A program made the translations under genes and the position numbers. This document shows positions 44,418-53,457 of a stretch of 64,000 nucleotides of DNA, piece after piece (position 1 is the stretch's first letter; each line of letters opens with the position of its first letter). Under the pieces are notes generated by a model. That model did no database searches, was not told the DNA's origin, and saw only the letters and a program-made list of their open reading frames with translations. This DNA is from Bradyrhizobium niftali (GTDB taxonomy: Bacteria; Pseudomonadota; Alphaproteobacteria; Rhizobiales; Xanthobacteraceae), in contig NZ_SPQT01000035.1 of assembly GCF_004571025.1 (NCBI RefSeq), forward strand, positions 1 through 64,000. The letters are read 5' to 3'.

Positions 44418-45131
44418 TCAGCGCCAGCTCGCAAGATTGAAGCCGAGCGCGACCGCGCCAACCAGAACGAGACTGGTCGCCCAGACTGCATCCAGATTGA
44501 ACCAGCTACGCGAGACGAACCTCAATCCCAGATAGCGGTAGACCAGCCACGCCAGGCATCCGCCGGCGCCGACCATGGCGGCAACGTGCACCAGGGTCAC
44601 CAGCACCGCCATCAGGAGACTCGCCTTCATCAGCGCGCCCGCCGCCTCATGGCCGGCATCGAGCTCGAAGGCCCGGCAGAGCCCGAGATAGATCGGCACG
44701 AGCATCAAGGCGGCGCCGTGAGCAATGGCCACGGCAAATGACCAGAGCGCCAATCGCGTTGGCGCAATTCGCGCCAGCGCGCGGGGATGGCGCCGCACGA
44801 TCAACCGATAGACACCGAAGCCGATGACGAGAAGGCTCGCGCCGATCTGGATGGGACGTTGCCACTCGGCCAGCATGAGCAGGAACGCGAATGGCAGCAG
44901 CACGAGAAGTGTTGCCAGGAGATGCCCGGCCGACAGGGCCCACAACGCGCGGAAGAGCGCGCGTGGGTTCCTGTCCATGAGCCCGGCCGAAACGGCGAGC
45001 GGCCATCCCATTCCCGGATTGACCCCGTGGTAGAGACCGCTCGCGACAAGAGCGAGCCAGAGCCAGCCAAGCGCCGGGCTCGCGTGCCCCCCATCTAGAC
45101 CGACGGGTAGCAAAAGGAGTCCGTCGAACAA
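44418..45131 (-). CDS. Unrecognised integral membrane protein overlapping the selenium-binding gene
   Basis: This 237-residue protein has about six hydrophobic segments. A notable motif early on is LYHGVNPGMGWPLAVSAG, followed by basic loops (RNPR; RRHPRALAR) and a second histidine-bearing helix (AVAIAHGAALMLVP). Its start (ATG 45131) overlaps the 3' end of the selenium-binding gene by 37 bases; I see no later start that keeps the first helix. The overlap suggests translational coupling. Paired histidines in membrane helices could bind a metal. Function unknown. Confidence 0.78.
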   Translation of the reverse strand: MFDGLLLLPVGLDGGHASPALGWLWLALVASGLYHGVNPGMGWPLAVSAGLMDRNPRALFRALWALSAGHLLATLLVLLPFAFLLMLAEWQRPIQIGASLLVIGFGVYRLIVRRHPRALARIAPTRLALWSFAVAIAHGAALMLVPIYLGLCRAFELDAGHEAAGALMKASLLMAVLVTLVHVAAMVGAGGCLAWLVYRYLGLRFVSRSWFNLDAVWATSLVLVGAVALGFNLASWR

Positions 45132-46495
45132 TCGCCGCCCTCGAGCCTGATCTGGTGCGCGCGATATCCGTCGGGGAAGCTCACGAAATAGTCCTTGTCG
45201 AGCTCGAGGCCGCCGTTGCGACCGACATTGGCCATGACCTCCACGCCCGGAACCCCATCGGGATAGAACTGGTCGTCCCAGGTGGAATAGAGCGAATTGG
45301 TCCAGTATACGCGCCTGCCGTCGCGGCTGATCTCGACCATCTGCGGACCTGCCGCAAATGTCTTGCCGTTCGGATGGGGGGTACGGCGCGCGATGCCGCC
45401 GATGTGAACGGAGCCCGCAAGCTTCGGCTTTCGCGGATCACTCACATCGTACTGGCGCATTTCACCCGTGCCCCAGCACGAGACATAGAGAAACCGGTCA
45501 TCCATCGACAGGTCGATGTCGGTCACCAGCGGCGGCACGGCGCCAAATCCCTGCAGCAGCGGCGGGAGCTGCTCCTTTGGCGCGGGTTCGGGAGGGATCG
45601 TCGCCGTCTTCTCGGCATGGAATTTTCCGCCTTCGCGCCACCAGGTCCAGATCGATGCTTCGAGGTTGGTGGTGTCAACCACAACGCCAACGAAGCCGTA
45701 TTCGCGAACCGGATCGTGCGCGGGCCGCACCTCCAGCGCCATCTGATGATTGGCGCCGAGGTCGATTGTCTGCACGTTGCGCCGGGCGCGGAGATCCCAG
45801 AAGTGGAGACGATGGCCATATTTGTTCGACAGCAGATCCTCCGGGACGATCCCGTTCTCGAACTGCGGCGGCAACGCCCATTCGCTCGTCACCATGTAAT
45901 CGCGCGGCAGATTCCACCAGAAGTCATAATGCAATGTCTGCGGGCCGCGGTCGATCTCCCATCGTCCAAGCACCTCGAACGTCTCGCAATCCATGATGAA
46001 AACGCCTGGAGGTCCGTTGGTACCGTCCTTGCCGCCGCCGCCCAGCGTGCTCACGTAAATGCCGTCAGGCCCGCAATGGATGGTGTGCGGCCGCGAGTAG
46101 CCGGTCTTCTTGAAGACTTCCTCCGGTTCGATGATCTTATGGATCTTGGCTTTGGTCGGATCGGGCTTGGTATCGATGATGTAGATCCGCGACGAGCGCA
46201 GCCCGGGGATGATGAGATAGCGCCGCTCGATGAAGGCGTGTCCGGCGAGTGGCGACAAGGCGGAGGAGCAGGCGTTCCAGCCGAAGTGATGAAACTCGTC
46301 GCCCTTGTTGGGCATCGTCACGGTGTGGACGATTTGGCTATAGGTCGGCGATCCCGGCTTGACGTCGATGACCGCGAGAGCATCCGGCTTTGAGAAATCC
46401 GGACTGAGCAGCAACGTATAGGCAAAGTTCTCCGCAGGTGCTTCCATCGCAAGCTTTGGCGATGCGTGAAAGGTGGGATCCGGCCTCATCGTCAT
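45095..46495 (-). CDS. Selenium-binding/methanethiol oxidase family protein
   Basis: This 466-residue beta-propeller protein of the SBP56/SELENBP1 family includes bacterial methanethiol oxidases. Landmarks are DEFHHFGWNACSSAL (the conserved Cys within), RPHTIHCGPDGIYVSTLGG, TSEWALPPQFENG and SCWGTGEMRQYDV. Histidines in these strings are candidate copper ligands. I see no signal peptide, whereas described methanethiol oxidases are periplasmic, so activity is uncertain. ATG 46495 has GGGAGG 8 bases upstream. It lies directly upstream of, and overlaps, a membrane-protein gene. Confidence 0.9.
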   Translation of the reverse strand: MTMRPDPTFHASPKLAMEAPAENFAYTLLLSPDFSKPDALAVIDVKPGSPTYSQIVHTVTMPNKGDEFHHFGWNACSSALSPLAGHAFIERRYLIIPGLRSSRIYIIDTKPDPTKAKIHKIIEPEEVFKKTGYSRPHTIHCGPDGIYVSTLGGGGKDGTNGPPGVFIMDCETFEVLGRWEIDRGPQTLHYDFWWNLPRDYMVTSEWALPPQFENGIVPEDLLSNKYGHRLHFWDLRARRNVQTIDLGANHQMALEVRPAHDPVREYGFVGVVVDTTNLEASIWTWWREGGKFHAEKTATIPPEPAPKEQLPPLLQGFGAVPPLVTDIDLSMDDRFLYVSCWGTGEMRQYDVSDPRKPKLAGSVHIGGIARRTPHPNGKTFAAGPQMVEISRDGRRVYWTNSLYSTWDDQFYPDGVPGVEVMANVGRNGGLELDKDYFVSFPDGYRAHQIRLEGGDCSTDSFCYPSV

Positions 46496-46886
46496 GGCAC
46501 TGCCTCCCTGTTCTGTCGGTTCGCGCCAACCTGGCTCGGGATAGCGGCATAATGAAGAGCTGTTATGCGATGTCCTGAGATGCTCCGCGGGCTTGGTTGG
46601 CGAGCATACAATATGTCATCGCCGGGCCGCGGGAAACGGCCAGAGCCGCGCTAATTCGACGCCTTCGGGCAGATGGAAGCCGGCGGGATCAGGCCAGCGC
46701 GCCCTCGCACTCGGTGTCGTCCCGGCGAAGGCCGGGACCCATAACCCCAGGGAGGGGTTATGGAGCAGGCTGATAACTCCGAGTCTTCGTCAAACCGCAT
46801 CCTGTGGTTATGGATCCCGGATCTGCGCGCGCTTGGGGCGCGCTTGTCCGGGACGACAGCGGAGATCATCGGGACGACGGCGGAGG
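46496..46886. other. 391-base intergenic stretch with a decayed family A repeat
   Basis: The family A repeat occupies 46716-46858: a clean left arm (GTCGTCCCGGCGAAGG...) and a right arm that still ends GTCCGGGACGAC but carries an inserted CGCGCGCTTGGGGCGCGC hairpin. Between it and the selenium-binding gene, the minus strand has CATA-TTG-TATG near 46609, possibly an operator. No gene is seen. Confidence 0.6.
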
Positions 46887-47828
46887 CTACTTCCCCCACC
46901 GCAGCGCCAGCGCATCGCGCTCCTTTGCCAGCTCCAAGAGCCCCGCGCGCGTCGCGGGATGCAGCGGCTGGAGCGGATGGCGCACGGCGTCCGATTTGAT
47001 CACGCCGCCGGCCTGCATCATTGCCTTGCAGGCGATCAGGCCGCATTGGCGGTTCTCGTAGTTGATCAGCGGCAGCCAGCGCTCATAGGCGGCTTTCGCT
47101 TCCTCGCGCTTGCCGGCGAAATAGGGATCGATGATCTGGCGGATGCCGTCGGGATAGCCGCCGCCGGTCATGGCGCCGGTGGCGCCGGCGTCGAGATCGG
47201 CCAACAGCGTGATCGCCTCCTCGCCGTCCCACGGGCCTTCGATATCCTTGCCGCCCGCCTCGATCAGGCTGCGGAGCTTTGCAGCGGCGCCCGGCACCTC
47301 GATCTTGAAATAGCGGATGTTGGAGAAGTCGCGCGCCAGCCGGGCGAGCAGCTCGACCGACAGCGGCGTGCCGGCCACCGGTGCGTCCTGGATCATGATG
47401 GGAATGTTGATTGCGCCCGAGAGCACCCTGAAGAATTCGACGATGCCTTTCTCAGGAACCCGGAAGGTCGCGCCGTGATAGGGCGGCATGACCATCACCA
47501 TGGCGGCCCCCGCCGCTTCGGCCTGCTTGCTGCGCGCGGCACAGACGGCCGAGCTGAAATGGGTGGTGGTGACAATCACCGGAACCCGCCCGGCGACCTG
47601 CTCCAGGACCGCGTGCATCACGGTTTCCCGTTCGGCATCGGTGAGCACGAACTGCTCGGAGAAATTGGCGAGGATGCAGATGCCGTGCGAGCCGGCGTCG
47701 ATCATGAAATCGATGCAGCGGCGCTGGCCCTCGAGGTCGAGCTCGCCGCGCTCGTCGAAGATGGTGGGCGCGACCGGGAACACCCCGCGATAGGGGCGCT
47801 GGGCCTTGTGGTGTGGCGTAACCGGCAT
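46887..47828 (-). CDS. Dihydrodipicolinate synthase (DapA/NanA) family aldolase or lyase
   Basis: This TIM-barrel enzyme has about 313 residues and forms a Schiff base on a lysine. The family N-terminal pattern is GVFPVAPTIFDERGELDLEG. The Schiff-base lysine lies in RYFKIEVP, followed by GATGAMTGG. It is not a typical DapA: the GTTGE-type motif is replaced by CILANFSEQF, and the catalytic YN region by PIMIQDAP. A role in sugar-acid or hydroxy-acid breakdown is likelier. Start 47828 has GGAGAG 6 bases upstream; ATG 47840 is an alternative. It is a single gene. Confidence 0.87.
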   Translation of the reverse strand: MPVTPHHKAQRPYRGVFPVAPTIFDERGELDLEGQRRCIDFMIDAGSHGICILANFSEQFVLTDAERETVMHAVLEQVAGRVPVIVTTTHFSSAVCAARSKQAEAAGAAMVMVMPPYHGATFRVPEKGIVEFFRVLSGAINIPIMIQDAPVAGTPLSVELLARLARDFSNIRYFKIEVPGAAAKLRSLIEAGGKDIEGPWDGEEAITLLADLDAGATGAMTGGGYPDGIRQIIDPYFAGKREEAKAAYERWLPLINYENRQCGLIACKAMMQAGGVIKSDAVRHPLQPLHPATRAGLLELAKERDALALRWGK

Positions 47829-47952
47829 CGAACTCTCCATCCCTGATATTCTCGCACATCTACCGCCGCACTCGCGCGGCACGACAGATGTACCCGGGGC
47901 GCGGATCGGCGGCAATGCCGATCCGCGTTCCCCTGGAACAGAGATGTGAAAG

Positions 47953-50034
47953 TTATGCGGTCTTCACCGCGCCGAGGAAACCTTCGACCGCGACGCGGAG
48001 ACGGTCGGCGTCTGCCGACATCTTCTTCACGGAGTCCGACAGCACCGTGCCGGCGTTGCCGGTTTCCTGATTGAGCTTGGCGACGCTGCCGATGGTGTCG
48101 GTGACCTCGCGGGTGCCTTGCGCCGCCTGCTGGAAGTTGCGCGAGATCTCGGTGGTGGCCGCCCGCTGCTGTTCGACGGCGGCCGCGATTGCGGTCATCT
48201 TCTCGTCGATGCCGCTGATGGCGCCGCCGATTGAGCGGATGGCTGTCACGGCCTGCCCCGTCGCGCCCTGGATCTCCTCGACCTGGCGGGAAATCTCCTC
48301 GGTGGCCGTCGCGGTCTGGGCGGCGAGACTCTTGACCTCGCCGGCGACCACGGCAAAGCCGCGGCCGGCCTCGCCCGCGCGCGCAGCCTCGATGGTGGCA
48401 TTCAGCGCCAGCAAATTGGTCTGGCCGGCGATGGCGTTGATCATCTTCACGACCTCGCCGATGCGGCTTGCGGTCTGGTCGAGGATCTCGACCGTGGCGT
48501 TGGTCCGCTCGGCCTGCGAGACGGCCTCGCGAGCCTCGCGCGCACTCGACTGCACCTGCGCCGAAATCTCGCCGACGGACGCCGAGAGCTCCTCGGTCGC
48601 GGCCGCGATGGTCTCGAGATTGTTGGTGGCCTGCTCGGCGGAGGAGGCGACCGCCGCGGTCTGGCTGCTGGATTCCGAGACCAGCGTACGCACATCGGTC
48701 GCCGTCGCGTCGAGCTCCCGCGCCGACGCGGCAACGCTGTGGATGACGGCCTGCACGGTGTCGTCAAAGCTGCGGCAGGCGGCATCGACGGTGCCGGAGC
48801 GGGCAAGCTGGAGCGCCTGCTGCGATTCACGTTCCTGACCGAGACGCTCCGCGGTCGCGGCGCTCTCGCGCAGGCTTTCGAGTGCGGCCGCCATGGTGCC
48901 GAACTCGTCGGGATACCGGGATTGCGGAACCGGTGTCGCGTAGTCACGCGCGCCGATGCGGGCGATGGCATCCAGAATGGCGCGCACCGGACGCATGAGG
49001 CGAGTGCGCACCACATAGACGCCGGCCAAGGTCACCGCGAGTGCCACGAGGAAGGCGAGCGACTGCACGACGAGATTGGTGAGGGCCTTGGCCTGAACGG
49101 CCTCGGCGCGCGCGATCGACTGGTCCAGCGCCTTGTTCGCGACCGCGACAATGGGCGCGAACGGCGACTGGCACAGCGCATTCCACTCCGAGGCGGGCAT
49201 CGCGGGCTTGCCGCTGCCGTCAAAATTCCTGGTGAGCTCTCCGATCTGCTTCAGGACGCCGTCGGTCTTGGCCTTCGCGTCCGACGCTGCCGTAACCAGC
49301 TCCGCCGTCACCTCGGGCGCAGCCAGCAACTCGGCCATCCCCGCCCAGCCAGAGGCGATCGTGCCATCCCATTGCGCCACCGACCGCTTCTGAACGTCGT
49401 CGAGCGGCTTGCTGCTGTTGACGTTCGGGCGAAGCGACGAACAATGGACCCCGTAGCGGTCGCGCACCTGCCAGGCGAAGCGGCGGACCTGGATCATGCG
49501 GGCGATGTAGGGATCGTTCATCCAGGCGCGGTTTGACACCGCGGTGGAGGCGAGGTTCGCGGTGTCGATGACCTTGGTGACGGCATCGTACCAGGCATTG
49601 GTACGCTCCATCTTGCGCTCGGCCCGCGGACGCTTGGCTTCGTCATAGAACAGCTGAAATTGCGGCGCCGCCTCGTTCCAACGCTGCTTCAGCGTGTTCG
49701 CGAGTTCATCGCGGCGGGCGAAATCGACGGTCGCGAGCGCGGCGCTGATCCCTTCATAGCCGCCCTGCTCGGCCTTCTCGGCTTCGGCGAGTTTTGCCTT
49801 GGGATCGTCCTCGCCAAGAATGGCACTCTGGGCATCGCCGCGATTGTTTCGCAAGGACAGCACACCATGGAAGATCGCCTTGTCGGCGGCGGCAAGGCGC
49901 GCGGTTTCGAGACTGTCGCTGTAGCGGCCGAAGGCTCCGACCATCTGGATCGCCGTGCTGGCCAGCGCGCCGGCCGCAAGCAGGGCCATCAAGGTCAGAA
50001 GAAGCGAGCTTACCGATTTCTTAAACATTGCCAT
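47953..50034 (-). CDS. Methyl-accepting chemotaxis protein
   Basis: This 693-residue chemoreceptor has an N-terminal membrane helix at about 7-27. A large helical periplasmic sensor follows at about 28-315, with a long form that contains cysteines (HCSSLR; LCQSPF). A second membrane helix lies near 320-340, then a HAMP domain at about 345-400 (RPVRAILDAIARIGARDY). The signalling domain holds INAIAGQTNLLALNATIEAA and RGFAVVAGEVKSLA. The frame extends further upstream, but ATG 50034 (or 50028) gives the membrane helix directly. No CheW-binding or methyltransferase gene is nearby. Ligand unknown. Confidence 0.92.
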   Translation of the reverse strand: MAMFKKSVSSLLLTLMALLAAGALASTAIQMVGAFGRYSDSLETARLAAADKAIFHGVLSLRNNRGDAQSAILGEDDPKAKLAEAEKAEQGGYEGISAALATVDFARRDELANTLKQRWNEAAPQFQLFYDEAKRPRAERKMERTNAWYDAVTKVIDTANLASTAVSNRAWMNDPYIARMIQVRRFAWQVRDRYGVHCSSLRPNVNSSKPLDDVQKRSVAQWDGTIASGWAGMAELLAAPEVTAELVTAASDAKAKTDGVLKQIGELTRNFDGSGKPAMPASEWNALCQSPFAPIVAVANKALDQSIARAEAVQAKALTNLVVQSLAFLVALAVTLAGVYVVRTRLMRPVRAILDAIARIGARDYATPVPQSRYPDEFGTMAAALESLRESAATAERLGQERESQQALQLARSGTVDAACRSFDDTVQAVIHSVAASARELDATATDVRTLVSESSSQTAAVASSAEQATNNLETIAAATEELSASVGEISAQVQSSAREAREAVSQAERTNATVEILDQTASRIGEVVKMINAIAGQTNLLALNATIEAARAGEAGRGFAVVAGEVKSLAAQTATATEEISRQVEEIQGATGQAVTAIRSIGGAISGIDEKMTAIAAAVEQQRAATTEISRNFQQAAQGTREVTDTIGSVAKLNQETGNAGTVLSDSVKKMSADADRLRVAVEGFLGAVKTA

Positions 50035-50153
50035 GGGGTCAAGGGGCCTACTCTTCACGAGTGGCCACCCTGCATCGCAACCTGCCAATGTTTCGTTAAG
50101 GTTTTAGTCGATTTGAGGCGGCTCCGCCTGCACCCATTTGGGCGGCCCGCTCT

Positions 50154-50924
50154 TTACCCGACTTTCGTGAAATCGGGCGCTCGGCGCTCGGCAAAGGCCG
50201 TGAACGCTTCGCGCGCCTCGGCGGTGCGCAGGCGCTGCGCGAACTGCTCGCCCTCCGCCTGCATCTGCGCGACCAGCGCCTCGCCGTTACGCATCAGCTT
50301 CTTGGTGGCGGTGAGCGCGCCGGCCGGCTGGCGGGCGAGCCGCTGCGCCAGCGCGAGGGCCTCCGCGTCGAGCTTGTCGAGCGGCACAACGCGGTTGGCG
50401 AGCCCCCATTCCAGCGCGGCCTTCGCCGGCACCGTCTCGCCGAGCGCGAACATCTCGTAGGCCCGCGCATAGCCGATGCGCGCCGGCATCAGCAGGCTGG
50501 AGGCGGCTTCCGGCACCAGCGCGAGGCTGACGAAGGGCGTCGAGAGCTGCGCATTGTCGGCGAGCACGACGAGGTCGCAATGCAGCAGCATCGTGGTGCC
50601 GACGCCGACTGCGCGGCCCTGCACGGCCGCAACCAGCGGCCGGGTGCAGCGCGCCAGCGAATGGATGAAGCGTATGACGTTACGGCTTCCTTCCGACTTT
50701 CCGCTCGCGACGGCTGCGAACTCGCCGACATCGTTGCCGGCGGTGAACATGTCGCCCTCGCCGCGGATCAGGATCACCCGGGCGGCCGGATCGAGCTCGG
50801 CGGATTCGATGGCATCGGCGAGCTTGCCGTACATCGCATCGGTCAGCGCGTTCTTCTTGTCGGGACGCGCCAGCGTGAGCGTGAGAATTCCACCGTTGTT
50901 CTCGATCCGGACGTGCTCGGTCAT
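50154..50924 (-). CDS. Enoyl-CoA hydratase/isomerase family protein
   Basis: This 256-residue crotonase-fold enzyme has the oxyanion-hole segments RGEGDMFTAGNDVGEF and AVQGRAVGVGTTMLLHCDLV. Of the two hydratase glutamates, only one position looks conserved (PEAASS), so isomerase or other crotonase chemistry is possible. It follows the marR-like gene by 12 bases on the same strand, so it is likely controlled by that regulator. Such pairs often act in aromatic or fatty acid CoA pathways. Confidence 0.9.
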   Translation of the reverse strand: MTEHVRIENNGGILTLTLARPDKKNALTDAMYGKLADAIESAELDPAARVILIRGEGDMFTAGNDVGEFAAVASGKSEGSRNVIRFIHSLARCTRPLVAAVQGRAVGVGTTMLLHCDLVVLADNAQLSTPFVSLALVPEAASSLLMPARIGYARAYEMFALGETVPAKAALEWGLANRVVPLDKLDAEALALAQRLARQPAGALTATKKLMRNGEALVAQMQAEGEQFAQRLRTAEAREAFTAFAERRAPDFTKVG

Positions 50925-50936
50925 TGGGCTCTCCTC

Positions 50937-51398
50937 TTATTCCTCTGGATCTCTTGCAGGGTCTCTTGGAAACTTGTCCTGAATGCTCGTCAGCCAGCGC
51001 GCGACGATGTCGATCTCCGCGCTGGAAAATCCCTCTGTCAGCGCCGCGTTGATCTCCGCGGCCGAGGTTTTCGCCTGGGCCAGCGCGGCACGTCCCTTCG
51101 GCGTCAGCCACACGCGCCAGGCGCGTCCGTCCTCGCGATCGGCCCGCCGCTCGATCAGCCTTGCGGCTGCGGTGCGATCGACGAGGCCGGAAATGCCGGC
51201 CGGCCCCATATCGAGCGCCGCGCCCGCCTCTCCCATCAGAACGCCGTCCTGTCTGCCGAGGATGAACAACAGCCCCGCCTGCGCCGGCGTCACCTCGTTC
51301 TCGGGCTGCGCGGCCATCCAGCGCTGCAGCCGACGTTGTGCGACGCTGAGCAGGTAGATCAGCCGATGATGCCTCGCTGCGGCGTCATTATTTCGCAT
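50937..51398 (-). CDS. MarR-family transcriptional regulator
   Basis: This 153-residue protein has the MarR winged helix: recognition region MGEAGAALDMGPAGISGLVD near 54-73, and the wing RRADREDGRAWRVWLTPKG. It is the first gene of a two-gene unit with the enoyl-CoA hydratase gene, an arrangement seen for CoA-thioester-responsive regulators. It lies between that gene and the tetR-like gene at 51450. Confidence 0.88.
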   Translation of the reverse strand: MRNNDAAARHHRLIYLLSVAQRRLQRWMAAQPENEVTPAQAGLLFILGRQDGVLMGEAGAALDMGPAGISGLVDRTAAARLIERRADREDGRAWRVWLTPKGRAALAQAKTSAAEINAALTEGFSSAEIDIVARWLTSIQDKFPRDPARDPEE

Positions 51399-51449
51399 GC
51401 GAAATAGATAGCCGAAGCCGACCGGATTGTCAAAGGGCGGCTGCCAGGC

Positions 51450-52118
51450 CTAGGCAGCGCGACAGCCGTCCAGAAACAGCGCCGCGCAGGTCTTGACGCG
51501 ACGCTCGATGTCCTTGCGTGACGGCAACGCCACCCCGCCATAGATCGCCGCACGCTGAGGCGCCGACGCGACCATGCCGATCAGCATGCCGGCGGCCTCC
51601 TCGACGTCGTCGAGCGCGATGCGCTTCTTCCTCACCTGGGCGCGCAGCCAGCCCGCGAGCGCCGTGACGGTGCGGGAGATGCCGTTCTTGTAGAAGTTGG
51701 CGGCGAGTTCCGGGAATGCAGCCGACTCCTGCAGCACCATGCGCTGCAACGCCACGACTTCCGGATCGAGCGCAAGATCCGCGCAGGCCAGCAGCGCGGA
51801 GCGCAGGCTGTTTTCGATGTCGACCTCGTCGCTGGCCTGGAGATCGACCGCGGAAAGCAGCCGCTCGAGCCTGTCGGCGCACATCGCCTCGAACAGCGCG
51901 GCCTTGCCCGGGAACAGACGATAGAGCGTCTTGGTCGAGATGCCGGCGCGGCGCGCCAGTTCCTCGGTGCTGGTCGCCGCATAGCCGTCACCGGCAAAGG
52001 CCTGCCGCGCAACGTCGAGGACGATTCCCTTCGTCTCCTCGTCGCTGCGTAGTTGCGGCCGTCCACGCGGGCGGCACTCCCCCGAAGATTTTGCGTCTGA
52101 CGATTTTGCTCGAGCCAT
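51450..52118 (-). CDS. TetR-family repressor of the efflux pair
   Basis: This 222-residue protein has a TetR helix-turn-helix at about 25-70 (TSTEELARRAGISTKTLYRL), followed by a helical ligand-binding domain. It is divergent from the EmrAB-like genes with a gap of 91 bases, which is the classic layout of a local repressor. A perfect palindrome CATGT-CTTT-ACATG (52116-52129) covers its own start codon and may be its operator. The ligand is unknown. Confidence 0.9.
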   Translation of the reverse strand: MARAKSSDAKSSGECRPRGRPQLRSDEETKGIVLDVARQAFAGDGYAATSTEELARRAGISTKTLYRLFPGKAALFEAMCADRLERLLSAVDLQASDEVDIENSLRSALLACADLALDPEVVALQRMVLQESAAFPELAANFYKNGISRTVTALAGWLRAQVRKKRIALDDVEEAAGMLIGMVASAPQRAAIYGGVALPSRKDIERRVKTCAALFLDGCRAA

Positions 52119-52149
52119 GTCTTTACATGATGCCTGTCATTCCATTGAC
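52116..52149. promoter_or_regulatory. Candidate TetR operator(s)
   Basis: Two inverted repeats lie in the tetR/efflux gap: CATGT-N4-ACATG at 52116-52129 and GTCA-N6-TGAC at 52136-52149. The first overlaps the regulator's start codon, fitting autorepression. Both are short, so this is a tentative call. Confidence 0.4.
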
Positions 52150-52209
52150 AATTCGGAAGCTAGTCTCATTTTGGAAATTATCAAGTTTCCTAATTCAGGG
52201 GAGCCGGCC

Positions 52210-53457
52210 ATGACCGTCCACACCACCCCGACTGCTGCCGTCCAGACCGCCCTTCCGGCAACCGCGCTGGAGGGCGTCCTGCCCGCCGCGCCAACCCGCG
52301 TCCACCGGCAAAAGCTCAATCTTCGCAAAGCGTTGCTGATGGGCGCTGCGATCGTCGCGCTGGCCGGGGCGAGCTGGTACGGCTACGACTACTGGACCGT
52401 CGGCCAGTACCTCGTCTCCACCGATGACGCCTATGTGAAGGCCGACAACACCACCATCGCGCCGAAGGTCAGCGGCTATCTCAACCGCGTTCTGGTCGCC
52501 GATAACGAGCATGTGAAGGCCGGCCAGGTGCTGGCCCGGATCGACGACCGCGATTTCCGCGTCGCGCTCGAGCAGGCCAGGGCCGATGTCGCCGCCGCAA
52601 GTGCCACGGTGACGAGCAAGGAAGCGCAGCTCGAGGTTCAGCAGGCGGTGATCGCAGCGGCCAAGGCGACCATCGATGTCGACACCGCCGCGAAGACATT
52701 CGCAAGCCAGGAGAACACGCGCTACACCAACCTTGCCGCAACCGGTTATGGCAGCGTGCAGAATGCGCAGCAGGCGCAGGCGCGCGACGCCGGCGCGGAC
52801 GCCGCGATCGCTCGCGACAACGCCAACCTCATCTCCGCACGGAAGCAGGTCGATCTGCTCAAGGCCGAGATCGTGCAAGCCAGGGCCGCCGCCGCGCGCG
52901 CAGCCGCGATCCAGCAGCAGGCCGAGCTCAATCTCGGCTACACCACGATCGTCTCGCCGATCGACGGCGTCGTCGGCAACCGCTCCTTGCGCGTCGGCCA
53001 GTTCGTGCAGGCCGGCACGCAGCTGATGTCGATCGTGCCGACTGATGGCGCCTATGTCGTCGCCAATTTCAAGGAGACGCAGCTCACGCACGTGCAGGCG
53101 GGACAGGCGGTCGACATCGAGGTCGACATGTTCCCGGGCCAGATCGTGCACGGCCGCGTCGATTCCATCGCACCCGCCAGCGGCCAGGAATTCGCGCTGC
53201 TGCCGCCCGACAACGCCACCGGCAATTTCACCAAGGTGGTGCAGCGCATCCCGGTCAAGATCGCGCTGGACACCGCGCATGGCCCCGCGATTGCGCTGCG
53301 GCCCGGCATGTCCGTGATCCCGACCATTGCAACACGTTCGACCGCGCCGACCGCGAATGCGGCCGCCGCGCCCAAAGCGAAGCTCGTCTCCGGAGGGTCG
53401 TGCCATGTCAAACAGCCTTTCAATTACGACGCAAGCAGCACCGGCCGCGACGCCTGA
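52210..53457 (+). CDS. EmrA/HlyD-type membrane fusion protein
   Basis: This 415-residue periplasmic adaptor has one N-terminal membrane helix at about 40-60. The biotinyl-lipoyl half motif is VSTDDAYVKADNTTIAPKVS at about 73-92, then a long coiled-coil hairpin (about 115-240). The second half motif is YTTIVSPIDGVVGNRSLRVG. ATG 52210 has GGGAG upstream; the longer frame crosses the operator region. It connects the inner-membrane transporter encoded next to an outer-membrane channel, which is not in the window. Confidence 0.92.
   Translation: MTVHTTPTAAVQTALPATALEGVLPAAPTRVHRQKLNLRKALLMGAAIVALAGASWYGYDYWTVGQYLVSTDDAYVKADNTTIAPKVSGYLNRVLVADNEHVKAGQVLARIDDRDFRVALEQARADVAAASATVTSKEAQLEVQQAVIAAAKATIDVDTAAKTFASQENTRYTNLAATGYGSVQNAQQAQARDAGADAAIARDNANLISARKQVDLLKAEIVQARAAAARAAAIQQQAELNLGYTTIVSPIDGVVGNRSLRVGQFVQAGTQLMSIVPTDGAYVVANFKETQLTHVQAGQAVDIEVDMFPGQIVHGRVDSIAPASGQEFALLPPDNATGNFTKVVQRIPVKIALDTAHGPAIALRPGMSVIPTIATRSTAPTANAAAAPKAKLVSGGSCHVKQPFNYDASSTGRDA

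Noticed and set aside
46887..47828. Calling the DHDPS-family gene dapA
   Set aside because: Key DapA motifs are replaced and there is no lysine-pathway context.
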